Below are positions 53,837-61,228 of a stretch of DNA of 64,000 nt, piece after piece. The notes beneath the pieces were generated by a model that made no database searches, was not told where the DNA came from, and was given only the letters and a program-made list of their open reading frames with translations. The translations under genes were made by a program, and so were the position numbers. Source of the stretch: Flavobacterium sp. N2270 (GTDB lineage: Bacteria > Bacteroidota > Bacteroidia > Flavobacteriales > Flavobacteriaceae); contig NZ_CP110005.1 in the NCBI RefSeq assembly GCF_025947225.1, forward strand, positions 1,240,001 through 1,304,000. The letters run 5' to 3'. Each line of letters starts with the position of its first letter. Within the stretch, counting starts at the first letter, position 1.

Positions 53837-53868
53837 AAAATGTATTGCTTAATGTTGTAAAAATACAA
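53837..53868 (-). promoter_or_regulatory. Candidate promoter of the aromatic amino acid hydroxylase gene
   Basis: Minus strand TTG (53866-53868), 21 nt, TACATTTT (53837-53844; last base differs from TAnnTTTG). The ATG follows 5 nt later, so the leader would be very short. Confidence 0.35.
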
Positions 53869-53913
53869 ATTTTTTAATTGTACTTTATTATTTTATGATG
53901 CATTGTTTTGTGG

Positions 53914-53945
53914 AATAAAAAAACCGTAACGGTGTGTTACGGTTT
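53914..53945 (-). terminator. Intrinsic terminator of the DUF4136 gene
   Basis: Minus strand stem AAACCGTAAC / GTTACGGTTT (53936-53945 and 53921-53930) with a short loop and T-run after it. Confidence 0.8.
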
Positions 53946-53959
53946 GTATTTGAATCATT

Positions 53960-54478
53960 CTATTTAATTTCTGGAGGATATTGTTCTAATATCTTACTTA
54001 CAAAAGTATAAATGCGTTCGTCTTTTTTGTTTGTGTCTTTGGTTAAATTACCACTACCTTCACCTTGCCAAACTAATTCTTTTGTTTTAGCGTCAATTAA
54101 ATCAATGTACAAAACACCTTCTGGAGTTGTTGAAACGTTTGTGTAATTCATGCCCCAATAAGGATTCCATCCCCATCCAAAACCATATGAATTATAAATA
54201 TCTACACGCTCTTTTTCTTTTGTAAAAATACTAATCAATAAATCTGGGTTAGAGTCTTTTGTAAATCCTTTTGTACTCATAACTTCATCAATAGAACGTA
54301 AAATCCTTTTTTTATCTAAGTCTGAAATTTCTACTTTATCTACTCCGCTTTTTAAAAAAGCATAAGTTTTGTAATTTTCAAAGTTTACTTTTTTATCATA
54401 ATCAGAATTCACTCGTACAGAACTACAAGAAGCCAAAATAAATAAGGCTAGTAAGGGTAATAGTTTAATTGTTTTCAT
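53960..54478 (-). CDS. DUF4136 lipoprotein
   Basis: The 172-residue protein has a lipoprotein signal with Cys18 (LFILASC-SSVRV). The domain is DUF4136: NFENYKTYAFLKSG, a helix DKKRILRSIDEVMSTKGF, an aromatic/Gly loop (GFGWGWNPYWG) and YIDLIDAKTKELVWQGEG. Proteins of this family are outer-membrane lipoproteins of unknown function. It lies 53 nt after the urocanate hydratase stop, separated by an AT-only hairpin. Confidence 0.88.
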   Translation of the reverse strand: MKTIKLLPLLALFILASCSSVRVNSDYDKKVNFENYKTYAFLKSGVDKVEISDLDKKRILRSIDEVMSTKGFTKDSNPDLLISIFTKEKERVDIYNSYGFGWGWNPYWGMNYTNVSTTPEGVLYIDLIDAKTKELVWQGEGSGNLTKDTNKKDERIYTFVSKILEQYPPEIK

Positions 54479-54503
54479 AGTATTTATTTTATTAAGGTTA
54501 GTG

Positions 54504-54531
54504 TTTAATAAATTAAAACTAATTTATTAAA
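54504..54531 (-). terminator. AT-only hairpin downstream of hutU
   Basis: Perfect 12-bp inverted repeat TTTAATAAATTA / TAATTTATTAAA with a 4-nt loop, directly after the stop codon. Without G-C pairs it would be a weak terminator. Confidence 0.4.
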
Positions 54532-56517
54532 CTATAATAATGATTCGTCTACTATATTAGGGATGGTAACTTTTAATAAAGGTTGCGTTTCCATTGCTCT
54601 TTTTATAGCAAAAACCGCTCCTTCATTTCTAGCCCAACTTCTTCTTGATATTCCGTTGTTTACATCCCAAAAAAGCATTGACGATAAGCGTTTTGATGCT
54701 TCTTTACTACCATCAAGAACCATACCAAATCCACCGTTTATAACTTCGCCCCAGCCAACTCCACCGCCGTTATGTATTGAAACCCAGGTAGCTCCTCTAA
54801 AACTATCTCCTATAACATTATGAATTGCCATGTCTGCCGTAAAGCGAGATCCATCATAAATGTTTGAAGTTTCTCTATATGGCGAATCGGTTCCAGAAAC
54901 ATCATGATGATCCCTTCCTAAAACTACATAACCAATTTCTCCATTTGCAATTGCTTTGTTAAAAGCTTCTGCAATTTTAACTCTTCCTTCTGCATCAGCA
55001 TATAAAATTCGAGCTTGAGAACCTACAACCAATTTATTCTCTTGTGCGCCTTTAATCCATTGAATATTATCGGCCATTTGTTGCTGAATTTCTTCTGGAG
55101 AATTTCTTTTCATTTCTTCTAAAACATCACAAGCAATTTGATCTGTTTTCGCTAAATCTTCTGTTTTTCCTGAAGCACAAACCCAACGGAATGGTCCAAA
55201 TCCATAATCGAAACACATAGGGCCCATAATGTCTTGTACATAACTCGGATATTTAAACTCTCTTCCTAATGTTGGGTTTTCAGCCATTACATCTGCTCCT
55301 GCACGAGAAGCTTCTAGTAAGAATGCATTTCCGTAATCGAAGAAATAAGTTCCTCTTTCTGTATGTTTATTTATAGCTGCTGCATGCTGACGTAGTGTTC
55401 TTTGAACTTCTTTTTTAAATTGTTCAGGGTTATTTGCCATCATTTCATTGGCTTCTTCAAACGATAATTGAGTAGGGTAGTAGCCACCAGCCCATGGATT
55501 ATGAAGTGAAGTTTGGTCTGAACCTAAATCGATATGTAAGTTTTCAGCATCGAATCTTTCCCAAACATCAACCACATTTCCTAAATAAGCGATAGAAATA
55601 ACTTCTTTGTTTTTTAATGCTTTACGAACACGAGCAACTAATAAATTAATGTCTTCTACAATTTCATTAATCCAGCCTTGTTCATGGCGAATTTTTGTGA
55701 TTTTAGGATTTACTTCAGCACAAACGGTAACGCACCCCGCAATGTTACCTGCTTTTGGTTGAGCACCACTCATTCCGCCAAGTCCTGAAGTTACAAATAA
55801 ACCTCCTGAAGGGGATTTTTTAATTTTTCTAAATCCGTTTAAAACGGTAATTGTGGTACCATGAACAATCCCTTGTGGACCAATGTACATATAACTTCCT
55901 GCAGTCATTTGTCCGTATTGAGAAACACCTAAAGCATTCATTTTTTCCCAGTCATCAGGTTTCGAATAATTAGGAATAACCATACCGTTTGTAACTACAA
56001 CTCTTGGTGCATCTTTATGCGATGGGAATAATCCCATAGGGTGCCCTGAATACATGGTCAGCGTTTGCTCGTCTGTCATTTCAGACAAATATTGCATGGT
56101 TAGTAAATATTGTGCCCAGTTTTGGAAAACAGCTCCGTTACCACCATAGGTAATCAACTCATGCGGATGTTGTGCTACTGCATAATCCAAATTATTTTGT
56201 ATCATGAGCATAATAGCTTTTGCTTGTTCGCTTTTTCCAGGATATTCTGAAATAGGTCGTGCTTTCATTTCGTAATCTGGACGAAAGCGATACATGTAGA
56301 TACGACCGTATTTTTCTAATTCTTCTTTAAATTCTGGAATTAACTCTGCATGATGTTTAGCTTCAAAATAACGAAGCGCATTTTTTAAAGCTAAAACTTT
56401 TTCTTCTTCGGTTAGTATTTCTTTACGCTTTGGTGCGTGATTAATAGCTAACTCGTATGGCTTAACTTGAGGTAAAACATTAGGTATACCTTGTTGTATT
56501 TGTTCTTTGAAAGTCAT
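54532..56517 (-). CDS. hutU: Urocanate hydratase
   Basis: The 661-residue protein is the longer Bacteroidetes form of the enzyme that hydrates urocanate to imidazolonepropionate in histidine degradation. The NAD-binding region TSGLGGMSGAQPKAGNIAGC (20 residues) is intact, with the conserved ITYGGNGAVFQNWAQYL upstream and GRDHHDVSGTDSPYRET in the C-terminal third. Other hut genes (hutH, hutI, an active hutG) are not in the window. It is cytoplasmic. The leader region upstream contains a structured RNA candidate. Confidence 0.97.
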   Translation of the reverse strand: MTFKEQIQQGIPNVLPQVKPYELAINHAPKRKEILTEEEKVLALKNALRYFEAKHHAELIPEFKEELEKYGRIYMYRFRPDYEMKARPISEYPGKSEQAKAIMLMIQNNLDYAVAQHPHELITYGGNGAVFQNWAQYLLTMQYLSEMTDEQTLTMYSGHPMGLFPSHKDAPRVVVTNGMVIPNYSKPDDWEKMNALGVSQYGQMTAGSYMYIGPQGIVHGTTITVLNGFRKIKKSPSGGLFVTSGLGGMSGAQPKAGNIAGCVTVCAEVNPKITKIRHEQGWINEIVEDINLLVARVRKALKNKEVISIAYLGNVVDVWERFDAENLHIDLGSDQTSLHNPWAGGYYPTQLSFEEANEMMANNPEQFKKEVQRTLRQHAAAINKHTERGTYFFDYGNAFLLEASRAGADVMAENPTLGREFKYPSYVQDIMGPMCFDYGFGPFRWVCASGKTEDLAKTDQIACDVLEEMKRNSPEEIQQQMADNIQWIKGAQENKLVVGSQARILYADAEGRVKIAEAFNKAIANGEIGYVVLGRDHHDVSGTDSPYRETSNIYDGSRFTADMAIHNVIGDSFRGATWVSIHNGGGVGWGEVINGGFGMVLDGSKEASKRLSSMLFWDVNNGISRRSWARNEGAVFAIKRAMETQPLLKVTIPNIVDESLL

Positions 56518-56559
56518 TTTTTATTTTTTTGAAAATTCGTCTTTTTAATTTGTTTTGTG

Positions 56560-56700
56560 TTAGGGATGGAAACGACATCCTTTTATGAAGCGATAGCGTA
56601 ATAAAAGATATAGTGAACAGCCCGACCGTATTGAAAAGGAGGGAACACCCTATTACAAACTAGGGATAACGAATATCTGCCCTATGGTAGGACTTGTGAA
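56560..56700. ncRNA. Structured RNA candidate, Flavo-1-like
   Basis: In the intergenic region between hutU and DUF5522, the plus strand shows GGATG-GAAACGA-CATCC (56564-56580), a second stem CTTTTAT / ATAAAAG (56580-56586, 56601-56607), the stretch GATATAGTGAACAGCCCGACC in parts (about 56607-56626), and a GGG-AACA-CCC hairpin (56641-56650). The combination GGGATGGAAACGACATCC and AGCCCGACC is the pattern I remember from a Flavobacteria-specific RNA family, Flavo-1. Name and strand are from memory and pattern. Confidence 0.45.
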
Positions 56701-56735
56701 TTTTAACTCTGTATTTTAACGACTGTATGTCCATT

Positions 56736-56912
56736 TTATTTTTTTAAAGTACCTGTTTTTTTGTTGTATCCATAAGGACAATGACGACAACCACTTTTAC
56801 AACAATAGCCTCTTTTTAGGTGGTATTTTTCAGTAAAACATTTATATCCTTCAGGCGTAAAATAGAAATCTTCACCTTCTTTTAAATTATTTGGATTTAA
56901 TTGTTCGTTCAT
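56736..56912 (-). CDS. DUF5522 small cysteine-rich protein
   Basis: A 58-residue protein starting MNEQLNPNNLKEGEDFYF and ending with a dense cysteine cluster GYCCKSGCRHCPYGYNKK (four Cys, one His). This is the DUF5522 family, small conserved proteins that could bind zinc or an iron-sulfur cluster. A -7-like TCGATTTG (56918-56925, minus strand) lies just upstream. It is divergent from the HExxH gene. Confidence 0.82.
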   Translation of the reverse strand: MNEQLNPNNLKEGEDFYFTPEGYKCFTEKYHLKRGYCCKSGCRHCPYGYNKKTGTLKK

Positions 56913-57003
56913 AGTTACAAATCGACTTAAAAATAAGTATTTTTTATATTTCCTTCAAAAATAATTATTTTAATCAAGATTACTTCTTTACTTTGGTTAA
57001 ATG

Positions 57004-57033
57004 TTGAAGTTAAGAAGAAATTTAGCAACTTTG
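57004..57033 (+). promoter_or_regulatory. Promoter of the HExxH small protein, possibly leaderless
   Basis: TTG (57004-57006), 19 nt, CAACTTTG (57026-57033). The same -7 variant occurs at palindrome site D. The ATG at 57039 is 5 nt downstream, so the mRNA probably starts at or next to the start codon. Confidence 0.55.
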
Positions 57034-57038
57034 TACTC

Positions 57039-57365
57039 ATGATTGTACTCGTTTTAAAATATTTTTTACCGAAAGGGTATAGAGGAATTTCTTTATTTCC
57101 GTTTATTATTTTTTCAGATAAAAATTCTAAGCATAATTTGGTTTTACTGAATCATGAAAAAATACACATCAAACAACAATTAGAAATGTTAGTTATCCCT
57201 TTTTATATTTGGTATGGGATAGAGTTTTTAGTGCGCTTTTTTCAATATAAAAATTGGACATTGGCTTACAAGAATATTTCCTTTGAACGAGAAGCGTATG
57301 CAAACGAAAAAGACCTTAACTATTTAAAGAAAAGGTCTTTTTGGAAATTTTATAATTTTTTGTAG
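57039..57365 (+). CDS. Small protein with a HExxH motif
   Basis: The 108-residue protein has LLNHEKIHIKQQLEML with His39, Glu40 and His43 in HExxH form, a hydrophobic stretch (LVIPFYIWYGIEFLVRFF, about 51-68) and a downstream FEREAYANE with Glu suitable as third ligand (Glu83 or Glu85). That is the arrangement of gluzincin-like zinc peptidases in miniature. It may be a membrane-associated minimal protease or an inactive relative. I know it only as a conserved Flavobacteria hypothetical. Confidence 0.7.
   Translation: MIVLVLKYFLPKGYRGISLFPFIIFSDKNSKHNLVLLNHEKIHIKQQLEMLVIPFYIWYGIEFLVRFFQYKNWTLAYKNISFEREAYANEKDLNYLKKRSFWKFYNFL
57308..57342. terminator. Hairpin inside the 3' end of the HExxH gene
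   Basis: Arms AAAAGACCTT (57308-57317) and AAGGTCTTTT (57332-57341), 14-nt loop, followed by TTGG. It lies inside the coding sequence, with only 3 nt between this gene's stop and the convergent gene. Confidence 0.45.
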
Positions 57366-57368
57366 AAA

Positions 57369-59405
57369 TTATTTTTCTTTTGACTCTTCTATAGTTTCGT
57401 CAGTTGTAATTTCTTTTTTCTCTACTTCAATTTCTTTAACATCACTTTTTGGAGTACGGTTAATGTTTTTTGAGTTATCTGCTTTTCTTTCTTCAGGTTG
57501 AAATTGTTTTGGCAATTCTTCAAATTTAACATTTGTACCGTCAAAAGATATTGGTAGAGCTTCATTAGTAGTGTCATTTTCATTATGCATTACTTTACTC
57601 ATGTTGTTTTCCCAATTAGTATCTAAGATTTCTCTAGAAATAGAGACTCCATTTTCATATCCTTTACGAACTGAAGTAGCAGTCCAATTAAACTCAACTG
57701 AATGATTTCCATTCATGTTTTCTTTTACATAAAATCCAGTACTAGTAACTTTCTCAATATAAATACCATTTGTATTTCCTTTTGCCGTTATAGTAATGTT
57801 TAAATTATCATCGTTTAATTCAGCAATTTGCGTAAAAGCAGTATCAAAAGAAACAAAACCAGCACCATTTGTTAATTGTCCTTTTCCTCTAGTTGTAACA
57901 TCAACAGTTGTTGAAGTTGTTGCATAGCTAACAATTTTATTGTTGTTTACCGTTTCAATTTGTGTGATTGGTCTGTTTGTAATAGTGTTTCCCATTATAT
58001 AAGCTCCAAATTGATTTCCTTTAGAAATAAAACCATATTGTTCTCCTTTTACATATCCACCTATTACACCTCCATTTACACCAAGTCCAATACTGTTAGA
58101 AGTGTTGTTTGAATTTCTACCAGTTCCACTTACAAATGCAGATGTTGAATAAATACCGTAGTTATTGTTTCCACTGTCTTTGTATCCAGCACTTCCCCAT
58201 ACTCCACTCACTCCAATACCTATAACTCCACCAGATTGTCTTTGTATTGTAGCACCAGGGACAGTTGTGTCTACTAATAATTCTCCCATTACACCGAAAT
58301 TATAACTTCTAGAGCCAGCACCAGTAGTATTTGTTCTTTTAGATGACACTGATCCAGAAATACCAACAATTGCTGAAGGAGTAGCTAATACGTTTGGACC
58401 AGCATAACCAAGTCCTTGTGTAGCGTTAGAGTTTATTCCGCTAATTGCGGCAGCATCTGTGTTTCCATTAGTAGTTGCATTGTTAACTGACCCATAAATA
58501 CCAAAAGCTGAGTTTGTAGCATTTGCACCATTTGCTGTACCAAAAACACCTATACTACTAACGCCTGTTGCGCTACCATAAATTGCAATTGGTGTTGTCG
58601 TAGCAGTTCCTGCAGCAGAAACAAAACCAGCGACACCCAAAGCGTCTGCACCTGAGCTTTGCCCGTTAACTCCTCGACCATTTGTGCCATTTGCTACACC
58701 AAAAATTCCCATGGCATTATTTCCGCCTGCAAAACCAACTGTTCCAACTCCATTAGTACCTGAAGCTTGTCCTTGAATACCGATTCCATCATTGTCATTG
58801 GTGCCTAAGATTCCTAAACTGCTTGCGCCAGTAGATCTTCCGTATAAGCCTCTACCTCCATCTGCATCTGAATAACCTACAGCTGCATCAATTGTGTTGT
58901 CATTTGAATATGAGAAAAATTGTGCCCAAGTTTGGTCATTTAAGTTAAGACCATATCTTCCAGTTGCACCAAAACGACCTCTTTCTACGTTATTAGTTTT
59001 AAAATGTAAGCCTTGAGCATCAGTAGTTCCTAAAAAATTTGTACCTGCTGTAGTTGCGGTATTTCCTATTAAAGACCAATCAAGTCCTCCTGATGCACCA
59101 GCGAAAGCAATCCATCTGTTTGTTAACCAATAGTATAGTCCTGGAGTGACAATATTTGGAGCAGTTCCAGCTGTAGCTGTATTGTAAACAATAGTCCCGT
59201 TAGGTATAACTCCTGTTTGTGGATTAACAATTGGAGCTTGAGCATTTAAAGCTGTTAAAGCAACTCTAGGCGGGACAAATCCAGTAGTTGTTGATGTAAT
59301 ATCAAGTGCTCCAGCTGGTGTTGTTGTTCCAACCCCAACTTGTCCAGAAACTATATTGGTAAAAATACCAATAAGTAGCATTAAAATTGTCTTATTTGTC
59401 TTCAT
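57369..59405 (-). CDS. Secreted repeat protein with tail-fibre-like repeats, paralogue 1
   Basis: The 678-residue protein has a signal peptide (GIFTNIVSG-Q). The shared N-terminal module follows (VGVGTTTPAGALDITSTTTG in 20 residues, FVPPRVALTALNAQAP, GGLDWSLIGN). The centre is many Gly-rich units of 15-20 residues of the type GVAGFVSAAG, GIFGVANGTNGRGVNG, as in left-handed or tail-fibre beta stacks. A beta-rich region with VEFNWTATSVRKG and ILDTNWENNMSKVMHNEND ends in a charged Glu/Lys tail. No T9SS sorting domain is seen. Probably a surface-exposed fibre or adhesin. Confidence 0.75.
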   Translation of the reverse strand: MKTNKTILMLLIGIFTNIVSGQVGVGTTTPAGALDITSTTTGFVPPRVALTALNAQAPIVNPQTGVIPNGTIVYNTATAGTAPNIVTPGLYYWLTNRWIAFAGASGGLDWSLIGNTATTAGTNFLGTTDAQGLHFKTNNVERGRFGATGRYGLNLNDQTWAQFFSYSNDNTIDAAVGYSDADGGRGLYGRSTGASSLGILGTNDNDGIGIQGQASGTNGVGTVGFAGGNNAMGIFGVANGTNGRGVNGQSSGADALGVAGFVSAAGTATTTPIAIYGSATGVSSIGVFGTANGANATNSAFGIYGSVNNATTNGNTDAAAISGINSNATQGLGYAGPNVLATPSAIVGISGSVSSKRTNTTGAGSRSYNFGVMGELLVDTTVPGATIQRQSGGVIGIGVSGVWGSAGYKDSGNNNYGIYSTSAFVSGTGRNSNNTSNSIGLGVNGGVIGGYVKGEQYGFISKGNQFGAYIMGNTITNRPITQIETVNNNKIVSYATTSTTVDVTTRGKGQLTNGAGFVSFDTAFTQIAELNDDNLNITITAKGNTNGIYIEKVTSTGFYVKENMNGNHSVEFNWTATSVRKGYENGVSISREILDTNWENNMSKVMHNENDTTNEALPISFDGTNVKFEELPKQFQPEERKADNSKNINRTPKSDVKEIEVEKKEITTDETIEESKEK

Positions 59406-59486
59406 ATATCTCTAATTTACTTGCGAATATATGAATATATTTTAACATTAATTACATTAATTATGTAAAAAATGTTAATAAAACAA

Positions 59487-59541
59487 TTTGAAACATAAAA
59501 AAAACTTCTTGAGTTTCAAGAAGTTTTTTTTATGTTTCAAA
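59487..59541 (-). terminator. Very long hairpin (26-bp stem) downstream of paralogue 2
   Basis: Inverted repeat arms 59487-59512 and 59516-59541 pair perfectly around a 3-nt loop, with the inner part ACTTCTTGA / TCAAGAAGT and long A- and T-runs within the stem. It lies 11 nt after the paralogue 2 stop and serves as its terminator. Confidence 0.8.
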
Positions 59542-59552
59542 GAAGTAATTTG

Positions 59553-61097
59553 TTATTTTTCTGTTTCTATTTTTTTGACTTCTGTTTTTTTAGCTTCCAT
59601 AGTGGTAGCTTTAATTCTTTCTATTGCTTTAGGAGCTATTGGAAATCGAACATCTGTATTTTTAGACAATACGTTTCCATTGCTATCTTTTCTATCTACC
59701 CTCGAAGCTATTATTTGATAACTAAAACTTATGTTGCTGTTTCCGTTTTGTAGTTCTTTTACAGTAAAACTTTCTTGTGTTTTGTTTGTTACGTATACGC
59801 CATTACAGTCTCCCTCTAATTGTATGAAAACTTTTAACGGGTGTTTTTCATTTACGACTATGTTTTTAGCAAGAATAGGGTCTATGGTTATTTTAGCTTC
59901 ACCATTTGTTAGCTTTCCAATTCCGTAATCTTGAAATAAAATTTCTGGTGCTTCAGGTGCAAACATGACATGTGTGTTGTTATTTTCACCATCAACTATG
60001 GTTGAAACTACACCAGTACCTAAAATCTTATAATTTGTTCCTGACCATTGTGCGCCTACATAAGCATAGTCACCTGTGTTTCCTCCAGAGTTTGTTGTTG
60101 CGGTTGAGCTTGGAGCATTCGCTGTAGTGTCTTGTCCTCCAGAAAAGTAACCTCCAAAATAGATATTTGTGCCTACATAGTTGTCATCTCTACCTGCTAA
60201 AATAGCTAGCGGGCTATTGGTATCACTTGTTGCTAGGTTGTTGTCCATATCGTATGAGAAATAACCTCCATATCTTTGAGATCCAATTGTACCGGTAGAC
60301 ATTCCGTAAACACCTACAGTACCGGTTCCTGCAACTCCTTGTGCTTGTCCTACTAATGTTGAATAAGTAGTCCCGTTAGCTAAACCTACTACTCCGGTAC
60401 CTGTAGTTCCAATTGAGTGCCCAACTGTTCCGGTTCCAGAAGTTGTATTACTGTTGTATCCATATGCTCCCCATCCGCCAGTGTTATCATTTGATGCATA
60501 TAACCCTGTTCCACCTGTTCCTTGTGACCTTGCATTAACCCCCGTTCCGCCATTTACTGCTGAATAACCTACAACTGCAGTGACAGTATTGTCTGTAGTA
60601 TAAGAAAATGTCTGAGCCCAAGTTTGTGGATTAAGATTAAATCCAACATGACCAGTATTGTCTATTCTTGCACGAATTATATCGTTCGTTTTAAAAGCTA
60701 TTCCAACATTATCAGTTGTTCCTAGGAAGTCTGTACCATAAACAGTGCCGCTATTTCCGGCTAGTGACCAATCTAATCCACCTGGAGATCCTGCAAAAGC
60801 GACCCATCGTGTACCGTTCCAAAAATATAAACCGGGAGCAACATTGTTAGGTGAAGTTCCGGTTGTAGCAGTATTCCAGACAGTTGTTCCTGCTACGATT
60901 GAACCTCCTTGAGGGTTAATAACCGGAGCCTCAACAATTGTAGAAGTTAGAGCAACTCTTGGTGGAATTAAACCTGTAGTTGTTGAGTTGATGTCAAGTG
61001 CTCCTTGTGGAGTTGTTGTCCCTAAGCCAACCTGAGCAAACGTTATTGAGCAGATCGATAAAGTGATTAATACTGTTAAAAAATATTTTTTTCTCAT
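59553..61097 (-). CDS. Secreted repeat protein with tail-fibre-like repeats, paralogue 2
   Basis: The 514-residue protein has a signal peptide (LSICSITFA-Q) and then the same N-terminal module (VGLGTTTPQGALDINSTTTG, 20 residues; LIPPRVALT; GGLDWSLAGN). Central Gly repeats include GVYGMSTGTIGSQRYGGYF and GTVGHSIGTTGTGVVGLANG. The C-terminal region has ITIDPILAKNIVVNEKHPLK in 20 residues and a Lys/Glu tail. The C-terminal part resembles that of the partial gene at 63007-64000 more than that of the other two, so two C-terminal types occur in the array. Confidence 0.75.
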   Translation of the reverse strand: MRKKYFLTVLITLSICSITFAQVGLGTTTPQGALDINSTTTGLIPPRVALTSTIVEAPVINPQGGSIVAGTTVWNTATTGTSPNNVAPGLYFWNGTRWVAFAGSPGGLDWSLAGNSGTVYGTDFLGTTDNVGIAFKTNDIIRARIDNTGHVGFNLNPQTWAQTFSYTTDNTVTAVVGYSAVNGGTGVNARSQGTGGTGLYASNDNTGGWGAYGYNSNTTSGTGTVGHSIGTTGTGVVGLANGTTYSTLVGQAQGVAGTGTVGVYGMSTGTIGSQRYGGYFSYDMDNNLATSDTNSPLAILAGRDDNYVGTNIYFGGYFSGGQDTTANAPSSTATTNSGGNTGDYAYVGAQWSGTNYKILGTGVVSTIVDGENNNTHVMFAPEAPEILFQDYGIGKLTNGEAKITIDPILAKNIVVNEKHPLKVFIQLEGDCNGVYVTNKTQESFTVKELQNGNSNISFSYQIIASRVDRKDSNGNVLSKNTDVRFPIAPKAIERIKATTMEAKKTEVKKIETEK

Positions 61098-61180
61098 AAT
61101 TATAGGTTTACTGGTTTATTAAGTAAATATACTTTTATGAGTCTTTTTTTTGTTACAGCATTTCTGTATTTTTTGTTAAA

Positions 61181-61214
61181 TTAAAAAGCCTTGAAGTTTT
61201 TCAAGGCTTTTTAA
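61181..61214 (-). terminator. Terminator between paralogues 2 and 3
   Basis: Stem TTAAAAAGCCTTGAA / TTCAAGGCTTTTTAA (61181-61195, 61200-61214) with a GTTT loop. Confidence 0.85.
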
Positions 61215-61228
61215 TTATATATGAAGTT

